Origin: Symsagittifera roscoffensis | Lineage: Eukaryota; Xenacoelomorpha; Acoela; Convolutidae | Assembly (NCBI RefSeq): GCF_963678635.1 | Contig: NC_087062.1 | Location: 4,516,193-4,576,192 of the forward strand | DNA length: 60,000 nucleotides | Direction of reading: 5' to 3' | Part shown: one piece after another, positions 45,493 to 57,300 of the stretch | Position numbering within the stretch: position 1 is the stretch's first letter | Layout of the letters: the number at the start of each line of letters is the position of its first letter | Made by a program: the position numbers and the translations under genes | Notes under the pieces: generated by a model | Databases searched by the model: none | The model's input: only the letters and a program-made list of their open reading frames with translations | Told to the model about the DNA's origin: nothing

Positions 45493-48194
45493 GATGAATA
45501 ATCACTTCCAAAACTTATAGTTTTTCAAATATATTAATCAGCGTCATCATGTAAATGTTTATGCCCATAATTACACTCGTGCCAATTTTAAGAGCAGAGG
45601 AGCAAAGCAGAGCAAGGCAAGAGTTGCTATTTGCGGAAACCGCATTTGAAATTAGCTCTCTGACCTATGTTACAATTATATGTTTGTAATTAATGTTTTT
45701 TGACGAAGAATTAATCTGCTACAAAAACCAGATTGCTAAAAACCTACGAGCATTCAATATTAAATAAAATGTTCATTTACTTTGGATTTTTGTAGTCTAA
45801 AAGTTATCATTCTATTCTATTCCCATGTCAACCTGAGACATTTAAATGGTTCAAACAACTGTTAAAATCCATTATGTTCTCAATTTCAAAAAAAAATTAT
45901 TATCCGACTAAAAAGATTTTTTCCAAGTTGTTTTGTTTCGTGCGCTGTGGAAATTTTTTAACGAGTTTTGCATCTGCACGAGGAGCAAATGTGGGGGGAG
46001 AGTGCATTGGGAAAAGGCTATCTTGAGGGGAGCAAGGGATGGGAGCAAGGGATGGGAGCGTTAGGAGTGGGGGCTTACATATTAACAAAGATACAAACAC
46101 ACATACAATTTTGCCTACTTAGTAACTCTCAATAATGTTTAAAACCCGATTTTATTTTAGTTAATTGCCAGTCTCGATAGAAACGGTAGCCGCTCTGGTA
46201 ATTGCGTCTGGTTAAGAGTGTCTGGAACTTATTTTCCTAATTAGTATCTTTTAATTGAAATTTTTTTGATTACAGTAATTTTTCCGACCATTAGAATGGG
46301 GAGGAACTTTGTATTCGGGTGTATTTTAGTTCTTTTTTTTCCACGCAAAATCAAATATAACAAATAATCATTGGACTGGTTTGAGCGACAGTCATTATAC
46401 TTATTAAAGACCTTCCAGTCGTGATTTGAACCATTTTTTTAAAAAAAAAATCAAACAAAATAATAACCAGTGTGAAGTTTTTGATTTTTCGTCTAATTTT
46501 GAGCGAGTAAAGCGAGAGAACAGGCTTGCTTATGCTTAATTTAAGCCGTTTACAATAAATTATTTTTGCTTAATTTTAATTTCATTCAAGTGACGCTAGT
46601 TTGTGGAGTTTTTTAACGCCAATTGGGAAACTAGACCTTCAAAGCATTTACAAGATATCTAAAAAAAGTTGTGACAATTTTTTTGATTTTTTAAGATGAT
46701 TTTGTTTTTCTAGTAATTTTTTTTCAAATTTTTTGTCAAGCATGCCTATTTCCTAGTTTATTGTTCAAAACTTATTGTTGTTAGTTTTTTGTTCGTCTAT
46801 CAAACCACCAAGAAATAACGATAGTAATTTAAAAAAAAAAACCTTCTTGTGTTTTTTAAAGACTGTGGTCGGAAAATTTGGTGCTACTTGCACAGAAGCT
46901 GGCTGTCCTTTTTTAAATTTTATTTCATTGAAATTATTTGAAAACTATTAAACAATAGCAAAAATCCTTTTTAAATTGATTGTAATCAATTAGTTTTCAC
47001 TATATTGATACTGGCCGAGAAACTCATTTGTATTTAATTATTATCCACGAACTCCAGTGCGGCTAGCCCGATGATTTTTTGATACATGCAATTTCGCAAC
47101 TTAGTCCTTTGCCTTTCGAAAGATTGTGATTAAATCATGACAATCGTGTGAAAAAATCATGATAATCGTTCAGAGGCTTCAGATTATTGTATTTTAGAGT
47201 CTAAAGAAAACAGATTATCGATTTATACCAATCTTCAATAATATAATAAAACAATAATCTTTTGAACAACCTTAAGATATCTTCAAAACTTCCCTTATGA
47301 TCCTTTTTAAGAAGATGTGTATTATTGACTTTCAATCAGGTTTTTGTATAAATTATGCATTTAAACAAAACTAAAAATTTGAATCAGATTGAAAATTTTG
47401 TCTTCCAGTCGATTTTGTGCAATATAAATCAGCAAAGATTAATTTATGCAATTGTTTTTAAAACAGTTTGATTGATTGATGGTAAGTTGAACAAGAGTTC
47501 AACTTCTGAAAATCAAAAAAGATGGGGGTCGCTAAAAATATCCCACTCCTGGGTGAAACACGCCTTAAATCAGCTGCTCCTAAATCACTTCTAAGTTACT
47601 TTAGTCACGTTCACATGCAATTTGAATCCTGAACGAAATTATAACACTCAATTCAGTGAAAGATTAGGTAAAAGTATGGTAGTTAGGCCCCTGAAAAAAA
47701 TCAAGCCTGGCATTTTTTTCTAAAATTTCAAAAACACAAGAAAACAAAAAATTCAACTTGTTTCCGAAAATTTCGAGCACGAAAAAAATTTTCGGGAACA
47801 TTTTAAATTTTTGCGACTCAAATATCTTATTTGTACCAATAAAAATTAAGAATTCATCGAAGGTCTTTCACAAATTAAACTAAAGGCTTGGACAGGTGTT
47901 TGTTATTTTTCCTCTTCAAATGCTTTTCATAAATTGAAACCAGATCAGATTAAATTCAGTTAATCAGTCTTAAGCCAGCAGGTGCAAAATCTAAGCGCTC
48001 TGTTGAAAAATCAACTCAAGAAATAACAATTAGCGCAAGAAATTCATTTTTGATGCCTTACATTCAATAGTTTTGATACCGTACACAAAAAAAAATCAGC
48101 TTCTTTTTAAAATAATTTTTAGCAAAATTGTAACCTGACATTATTATATTTTAGTCGATTTTAGTTTTTTTTCTAAATAAAACAAACCAAAATT
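45493..48194. other. 5' flank of the KCNH gene
   Basis: AT-rich with no other gene. A short GGGAGCAAGGGAT tandem lies at 46027-46058, and an ACTATTAAACAATAGC repeat fragment at 46950. The promoter and any 5' UTR exon of the channel cannot be located by eye. Confidence 0.5.
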
Positions 48195-48389
48195 ATGACA
48201 GCCAGTATAACAAAAAGAGGTCTGCTAGCACCGCAAAATACATTCTTGGATTCGTTGCTGAAGACGATTTCAGCTGAGCAGACACATTTCGTGGTGGCCA
48301 ACGCGAGACTCGAACATTACCCCATCGTACTCGTGAGCGATGCGTTCGCCAGCATGTTCGGATATTCAAAGTCTGAAATCATGTTCGAG
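48195..48389 (+). CDS. KCNH exon 1: PAS cap and start of PAS domain
   Basis: Residues 1-65. The start is the first ATG in an open frame and gives the conserved EAG cap ([12 protein letters not shown] at 8-19), so the start is well supported. PIVLVSDAF and FGYSKSEIM are PAS-core motifs. The exon ends after a complete codon (GAG) and is followed by GCAAGT, a GC splice donor. The downstream acceptor is phase 0, which fits only this cut. Confidence 0.93.
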
Positions 48390-51300
48390 GCAAGTAGACT
48401 CCATGGTCGGCAAAAAACGCTAATCGTACAATTCACACACACTTTCTGTATTATATTGGATTTGTATGAATAGCATTTTTCGTTGCTAATTTGTTTGGAA
48501 TTGTAATGTTAGTGTAATACTTTACGGTCCGTTTAGAGCCAATGGTTAACAGTTGGTGGACCACGCGTCAGAACAAACCGAATTTAGCGCGCGAAAACAA
48601 ACGTATTTTTCTCAAAACTTTATCTGAAGTGCCAACATTTTTGGCAAAATAGGGTGTTTTTTTGGTGTTGTATGGAAGCATGGAATACGAACCATTTTGA
48701 TTCAACTATAAAAACTTTTAACAAAAATTTTGGAAAATTGTTTGAAACTTTGACCCCCTCCCCCTCGTGAAATAATTTAACAAAAACTGGCTTCACTTTT
48801 AATTTTTTTAGAGCGCTAAGTGCACGTTTATGCGCGCCCCTCAAAGAGAAGAGGACCCGTTTGGGATGGGGGATTCAATGGAAGGCAGTGGGAGCCAAGA
48901 TGACGAGCTGGAACAGCGACTGGAATTCATTTTCAATTCCGAGAGTACGGAAAGTCTCGAAATAGCCGTGCAAACCAAGGTGGGGCTTTTTTTACTTGGG
49001 AACTATTTTCTCTTTTGTTTTAAATTAACAAACTAACCCTGAGAGTTGATTTTACTTATTTATAATCTTTTTAAGTGAGTACTTAATTGATGTTTTTTGA
49101 GTTCAAATGTGGATGACGAAACCCCTACTGCCCAGAGACTACAGTGCTGGGCAACTGTTTGATTTCAAAAACAACTGTTTGCAACTGTCTGCCCTTCAAA
49201 ATACATGAAAAAGTTTTTGAGCTAAAAAAAATTTGAAAAAAAAAGAACGACAAACCATTTTTTCCCGAACTTTTTTGGAAACATTTCTGCCCAGACGCTG
49301 TGAAATACAATGTGATGTATATCTAGCAAAGTATTAACAAAACCAAACAGCTTTCAGCCTAAATTCAATTTAGAACAACTCATTATCCGGATTAAATCTT
49401 GCTTACTTATTAGTAGCACGAAACATACCGCGCATTAATTATCCCAAGTTAGCAGAATTGAATCGACCGACGACTTTAAACAAGTATACTTCTAGAGTAA
49501 AATGTGGTGAAATTCTTTTTAAGACGAGCTCAAAGCATCAAAGTTTTCAGATGCTATAAAAAAACTAAGTTCAAAAACGGCTACCTTCAAAGTTGAAACA
49601 AGACTGCTCGTATCAGGGCAAAGCCCTGAATGTTCGGACTGCCTTTTAAGGTTTATGGAGCAGTAATAACATTTAAAAATTCAATGAAATAAAACAAAAT
49701 CGAAAAAAAAATTCTAAAATTTGAAATTTTTTATGAAAATCATCCCCCCACACGCCATACAAAGTACAAAAGGATAGATTTCGCTCCTTGTAGCAAACCA
49801 ATTATGGCACATAAGCTTCTTTTAACCAATTTGGAACGATTTCTAAGACGGATTAACTCTCCGCTTACGCGTTAATAGCGCGAAATAGATCGCGCGTTAA
49901 TTGTCCCAAATTGGCCAAAATGGCAATCTTTAAACCCCCGTAACTTTACGAAAAATGATCACAGGTGAAATATCCTCTCAAATTTGAGCTCAGGACAACA
50001 ATACCTTTTGAAGGATATCAAAAAAAATTCTGTCAAAAATGGCTAGTTAAAAAGTCGAAATTTGTCTGAAGAAAAAACACCCACCCCGAGCACAAATATT
50101 CCGTTACTTTCGTATCGAAAGTCGGAACAATTAGTTACAAAAAACACCACATCAAGCACAAATCTTCCGACACTTTCTTTGACAGTCAGATTATTAAATG
50201 GTTGATGAAATCCTTTAAGTTACCTTAACTTCATTGATGCTGAATGTTGTTTTCAAAAAATCAGTTGGCTATCAGATTTAATGCTAGCTACATTCTGAAA
50301 CAATTAAAATTAAAAAAGACCAATATTATTGAAATTCAGCGATTGCAAAATAAGTAGAATTTAATGTCCAAATTGTTTTTCAGCATTAGTTTTTTTTTCG
50401 AAAAATGGCAATCTGGTTTTTAGGAACTTTTTTTAAAAATTTTGACGTCCCTGTCCGGACATTCTAAGAAAATCCAGGTTAAAATTATGCTCCATCTTGA
50501 TTCTGAGCGGCTGTTTTTTATTAGCAAAAAAATAAAGATGTTAGTTAAGCACTTTGAATTTGTTTTTCTATTGAAATTTGACATGGTGGTGCTTCAATAC
50601 AAGAATCATCCTTATTTTTCCATTTGGTCGGGTGGCTGTTTTCAAAAATCAAAGAAAATGTGTCTTGGTCTGAAATAGGGGCGAATGTCCCTTCCTCTGA
50701 ATAGAACGGAAAAGCAGACTAGACTATTCGCAAACTATTCTATCATTACGCTTGCATGGCCTCAATTTTAATTCGTCATTGGTTTGGGTGCAATTTAGTT
50801 GAAGTGTCTAGCCAATACTGATGTAGGTTTTTTTGAGGTGGTTGTTCAACAGAAAATAATAAATTTTTGGTCTTGCTTAAATGCTGAGCTATATTGGCTT
50901 TTCGAGCTATTCAAATCATCGCAAAATTAGTTTGAAGAAAAAACGCCTGGTTTTAAAAGCATGTGTGATGGTTCACGTAGGAATATCGCTTATCGTTGTA
51001 CGCTCTCTCCTCAAAATAAATGTAAAAAAATTAAGTACCAAATTTTTAAAATTGCATATCATTAGAAAGTTTGAACTCTTTAGATGTTCAGGCTTCTGAG
51101 GAGGACGTCAAGAGGAATCCCCTACCTCCCTTCCCCCTAAATATGCTCTTCCTCAATATGGTTTTTTCGCGGGTTTTTATGACAATCAGTGTCTATACTT
51201 TGCTCATAATCAAAGAGCGCTAGTCAAACGAAAGCTTACATGCTATTATGTCTACGTACGAATTAAATGGGTATAGTATGACTATAACAATTTGATGAAA

Positions 51301-54300
51301 GTTTCGTTTTTCTTAACGCATGTGTTTATTATGGCTGAAAAAAATCATTTCGATAAAAAGTATGGTGGAGACGGAGCAATAGGCAGAATGGTCTAAGAGC
51401 AGAATGGGTCCAAGAGCAGAAAAACGGATCAAAAAACAAATTTTTTAATTAATTTAAACGGGCTAATTGATTAAAAAATATATTATAATAGTCAATAATA
51501 CCAAAAAAACTGAATAAATGTTGCATACAATGACTGTTTTTATCAATTTTTTTTAAAAAAAACTAAATTATATTTACCAAATGAAGCTTCTTTGATAATA
51601 TTGACAATTTTTATACTTAATTTACCGATTAGCTTATAACTGATTTTTTTTCTGCTATTAGACCTAATCTGCTTTTCGATCATTCTGCTTATTGATTGCT
51701 CAACAAGTATGATGTATTCAAGTTTATATTGCATTTTTGCTTTTCTATTCAAAAAACGCGGTTGCAACTGCTGTGACTTGATGCGGTACGAATAACACAG
51801 AGATTTCAAAAAACAGATAAATTTTGTAAAATGGCGATCTCCAGGCTGGGTTTTTTTAAATATTTAATATAATAAAATAAATTGGACCTAACATGGAAAC
51901 AAGTTATTATAATTAAAATTTCAATTTTTCGATTTAACGGCCATCAATTTTAAATCAATCGGCTTTGTTGTAAGCGTTTTAGGTCGACTAACATAGCCGA
52001 CCTTTTTTACGTGCAACCCATTGATTTTCCGAGCTCTCCCTTATTCTAATCAAGACTTGATAAAAACAGTTTTGGAGTTTTTAGGCAGCTTTTGGAAGGT
52101 TTTGTCCATAAAATTGAGTTTTTTCAGCACTCGCTCCCCTCTCAAAATAATTGTGTTTTTAGTCTCGCTCAGCAAAAACTTGATGTCTTTAAATAAAAAC
52201 AATGGGGGAACCAAACGGGAGCTGGGGCGGATAACCGTCCTCAAGGATTCGACCCCCTCGCCAACCAACGGGTTCCCCGTTTGCCACTTTTTTTCTATGA
52301 ATTCCACTTTAGTTCGACCAACTCTAATACTTTTCTGAAGGCCTTTTCGTCACCAATATATAAAACTTTAAAAGAAAAAAATTGCGCCAAAAAAGACGCG
52401 ATTTTTGGTCGAAACTTTGCAAAAAATTCCAAAAATGATATTTGACCTGTTTTTTAAATTTGCCTGTAAGCTAGAGTTTTTGAAGTTTTCGGAGAGCGCT
52501 CGGAAAATCTAATTGGATCGATCCAAAAAAAGACACTGCAAGATCAAACTGTGCTCTGAATAGCCCCACAAAATAATGTCTGCATGCTCCTGGATTCCAG
52601 AGACCAGTCTGTAAATATAGTCCAAAACTATTGTAGATTCCACTTACAAACATTCCGTGGGCTCCGCATACAAACAATTGTAACACAAAAATCGTCGGTA
52701 CAGTGAATATAACTGGATATTCCGGATATCGTGAATGTAAGCGGATTCCGCAAAATGTAAGTTGATGCAGCAAAAAAAGTGAATCGTTGTTTTCTTTTTG
52801 TTGTACTGCACTCAACTAGTCCATGAGTGATCAATTAAACTATACAGCAAAGACAAAGTTCAAAAGTAAGATTTTAACTGCTGTTGATAGACTTCAATCA
52901 AGGTTCAACTGAAATAGTGGATCTTCCCCTTTAGTCTTTGAAATCAATCAAATTTTTTAATAATTCGGCATTACTACCCATGAAACATTTTACCTCAGTT
53001 CGTTTTCATTCTTTCAGTGTTTGTGATTGGAAATGTTTTCATTTTTTTAGTATTTGAGATCGGACAAGTATTCATTTTTTCAGTCTTTAAGATTGCAAAA
53101 TAATCATTCTTTCAGTATTTGAGATTTAGCTGTTGAGTTCAAATTTATGGCAGTATTGAACTGATGGACAGTCTTGCTGATGACACGCAAAAACATATTT
53201 ACTGAAGAAGGTTATTTCAACACGTAAACATATGTATTACTGGAAAACGCATACAATATGCGGATTCCGCTTAAAACTTGCAGAATTCGCTTACAGATGC
53301 GGATTTCGCAGCAGCTCAATTTTACCATAGCTATAGTCAGGAGCGGATTTAGGGGGGGGGGCGGACGCTTCTCCCCCCGCCCCACACGGATTAGACCCCC
53401 TGCCGACCCAAAGGTTCCCCCTTTGGTACTTTTTAAGAAATGGGTTTTTGGCCGACCGACCCTAAAATTTTTCAAAAGGCATTTTTTTGTCAAAATGAGC
53501 GCCAAAAAAAAAGCAATTTTTTTGTCAAAACCTGTTTTTTTTTCAAAAATTTGCCTGCGGCGCAGAAAGTTTGCTCTATTTACGGTCTTTATAATGCTTC
53601 AGGAGAGCTCGAAAATCAATTTGTTTGACCTAAAAAAAAAGTTGTCAAAATGTTCGAAACTTTTTTGAAAATCCGCCCCGCCTCGAGAAAATCCTAAATC
53701 CGCCACTAGCTTTAGTTATTATTAAGGTGTGGACTTCACAAACTTTTTTGGGTTTGCAAATACTGTTGCGGATTCCGCAAATTTGCTTATTTTTGGAGCG
53801 ATTTTGAGCGGTACGATGATCTAGCTGTTTGTTTGTGGAATTCAAAACAGCAAAGAAGATCAAAAAAATAGTAGCAATGTTGCGGATTCCGCAACAAATC
53901 TGATTTTTGCCTTTTGCAGAGTCCGCTTACAGTTCAAAAAATGTACAGTTTGGCCTCGTAATGAGATTGACAAAATTTAAAAGTATGTATTTCGAAACAC
54001 CCCCTCCCTGAAACCTTTGGGTGGTCAATTTATTGAGTCCCCGAAGGAAGGGCGTTGCACTTGTGTCTTAATTGTTTTTGCACTTTTGTCTAGGCGGGCA
54101 ACACAATCTGGGTGGACTTGTTCGTGAGTCCGATCTATGACCAAAAAGAGTCGGTGGCTTTCCATCTGTGCTGGGCGAAGAAACTTTCCAGAAGCAGATT
54201 CAAGGCCGACAACTTCAGCGCTCTCCCTATGAAGGGTATACAAATTACAGAGCCGTATCTTTCTTTTTTTTTTAAAATTGAATCATCATAATGCTCGATT

Positions 54301-57300
54301 TTGAGTGGCTTAAAAAAGCTCGATTCTGATTGGCGAACTATTTTCAGCTAGGGAAATTTTGGGCCATTTACAAGAATAAAAACCCAATGGCTGCTTTTCG
54401 AAATATTTCTCTGAGCTTTGAAACCTGGACAAATTCTTTTAAAAACCTGGACAAATTTACTATCTAATTTAAATTCGCTCGATATTATATTTTTTCTATG
54501 AGCAAAAATTAACCAAAAAAATGCTTGCAGAAATGCTTAAAAATTTGAAATATGAGATATATGATTAATTAAGTTTCAATGTTAATATTAAAAAATGAAT
54601 TTAGATAGATAATAATTTCTACTTGACTGTGTCATCTTTTTATGACCGTTTGTTCCGATTAGGCATGGGTAAGTTTGCACGTCTGGCTAAATCGGTGAGT
54701 CAGGCTCGGAAGGCGGTGGGGAAGAAACAGAACGAAGTGCACCCCACAGACATGGACCTGTCGCAGTTGAGTGGGGCAGCGGGGGAGGGGGGAACTAACC
54801 CGGATGCACCCCTTCCAAGATACATGCGGGAAAAACCGCAGGCAGGTTTTTCAACTTAAGGTTATAAGGATAAAGATTTTCAACTTGAGATTTTTTCAAG
54901 TTTTTGCCAAGTTTTTTTCCTAAATTTTACCAAAAAAATATACCATATGATAACTTTGCAAGATAAAAGCAATCAGCATTGCATTCAGATTCCTTATTTA
55001 GAAGAAAAAAAACATGGAAAATATGAGCTTGAGTAACCCGGTTCGAATCCGGCTGAGGCAGGGCTCGCTTATTGACTTATTTCGACTTATTTTTAATTTC
55101 AATCAACTTCTTATGTTTTAAATAGCTGAAACCGAAAAATTTTTTGAGAAAACTCTTTTAGCGAGATGATAACTTTTTAATCAGAACTACATATAATTTT
55201 TAGAAAAAACTTTAGTCATGCAGCAAGAATGACGAAAAAGCCAGACACAAAAAGCATGGATGAAAATTGGCCTCGAACCCCTAACCTCTTGATCAAGACA
55301 CTAAAATACTACTAAACTCACCATCACAGAAATATCTTTTGATTTCTTATTTAGATACCGCCCTATACCCTCTTACACACGTCCAGTTTCACCCAGACCT
55401 GGAACTGGACCATCTTCATCCTGACAGTGTACACAGCGCTGTCTGCCCCCTTTGAACTGGTGTTCGGGGAGGGGGGACATTCCGGTCACAGTTGGTACAG
55501 CAGACTGAGCGAGGCTGTGAATTTGTGTGTAGATGCCGCATTTATTCTGGATATTTTTATCAGTTTCAGAACTACATATGTCGACAATGGTTTGGAGGTA
55601 AAAACTGCAATATAGTTGTTTTAAAAACAAAATCAAACAGCAGAATAGAAAACATACGTGTTGTGCAATCTGAAAAAATGCGCTAAAAAGGCTGAAAAAA
55701 TAGTATTATCTATAATTTAGCAGATTTCTGTCTATGACTTTTGCAGCCTCCAGAACCAAAAATAATCAAGCTTTCAACTTAACTAAATTATTCTTTGGCA
55801 GCCCCAAGTTGAAAGATACGCATTAATTTTAGATGCAACTCAAAAATATTGAATTTTTATTGTTATTCATCCGTTTTTTCATTGAAGTGTTTTCCAGAGT
55901 TCCGTATCAATTTATATTTTAATGCTTATTTTCCTTTCAGTTTCGCTTTGGTTTTTCTTGACAATCACCGGCTCTCAGGTATTTTGAGTAAATTTTGACG
56001 ATTTTTTGAACCAACCATACAATCCCCCCCCCCCCCCTACGGTAGGGGGAGATAGTGAACGATTGATTCGTTTCTTTTGCCATTTATCCGCGATTCAACC
56101 GATTTCCATCTCCAGGTTGTGTCGAATGGAAAGAAGATCAGACGGAACTACCTGCGAGGCTGGTTTGCAGTCGACTTCGTCTCCTCTGTGCCCCTAGAGA
56201 TGATAGACATCGCCTACAAACAGGCCAGGCCGGGCGACAGCAACATCATCGCCAAACTGCGCATTCTCAAGGTCATCCGACTTCTGAGACTGTTCCGAGT
56301 GTTAAGGACTCTGGATCACTACATGGAATACGCAGGTGTATGGTTTAGTTTAGGGCTTGAAAATTTGGAAATTTAATGCCATCAATATGAAAAAAAAGTT
56401 CCAGTTAATAATATCACCAATTGAAAATTTATTTGGAGTAGCGACCTGAAAGATTCGGCTTTGCCATTATAACCCTCAAAATATTAAAACAAAAAAAACC
56501 GGAAAGTTGATCGGGCTTTGATTTTTTTTGCTAGACTAGGAGGAAGACTTTAGGAGGAAAAGCCGGGGAAGTTGTACAGCTTAGAATATTAAATATAACC
56601 GAAAAAATTCTAGGGTCGGTTAGCCAAAAACTGATTTTGTCCGCAGGAGGTCGAGTTTCTGAGGAGTGCGTCGGGGGCGTCCTCCCACCTCCTTTACCTT
56701 TAAATCCACCCCTGAACAGTATATAATAATTTAAGAGTATCGCAGTTCAAAATTTTTTAACAATCACATAATAGTGTTTTTGACTTTCATTTTTATGGCA
56801 ATATTCATTAAAAAGAACCAAATTCTCTGACATAAAATCCCGTAACAAAAATGTGGGACAAATTATGCTGGTTTAATTTAAAGGCTGAAATAATCGAGGA
56901 ACAAAATGTGCCCCCATTTAAAACATTTTATCCATAGGTGGTCAACTGCTGATGTTTCTGAGCATCTTCATCCTAGTTGCCCACTGGTTTGCCCTGGGCT
57001 ACTTCGCCCTGGGCAGAAGTGAGCTGCACAGAGACTTCTGCTGGTTGAACATGATGGACGAGACATTCAACAAGGATCTCTACCGCTGCTGCGACGCCTC
57101 CGAAGACCCCAACAACCAGACTGTCATTGACACTGGCACCAACCTTGAGCAGGTGGGTGTCATTGTTGCTATAGTTATTTTACGTTTTTTTTCGTCTGCA
57201 AACAGGCCAGGTCAGGTTGTCAACTCCCTCTCAACTGGTTGTCAACTCCCCCCTCCCCCTCTCAATTACAAATGCCAGTTTCAGGAATTTGGCACTCTCG

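Larger units (their letters stand above)
48980..54093 (+). other. KCNH intron 2 (5.1 kb, repeat-filled)
   Basis: GT-AG intron of 5114 bp. It contains an old and a younger R1 repeat copy in tandem (49384-50130), anonymous AT-rich DNA (50131-51950), hAT-like MITE sequence (51975-52520), and the R2 element (52535-53962) with another MITE nested inside. No exon-like GC-rich island was seen inside it, and the PAS protein alignment needs none. Confidence 0.85.

Noticed and set aside
45900-46100. 66-codon Pro/Ser-rich minus-strand ORF
   Set aside because: Comes from a short GGGAGCAAGGGAT tandem and has no domain.
54842-54860. GT donor at 54846 for KCNH exon 4
   Set aside because: Would end exon 4 in phase 1 and throw S1 out of frame; the GC donor at 54842 fits phase and alignment.
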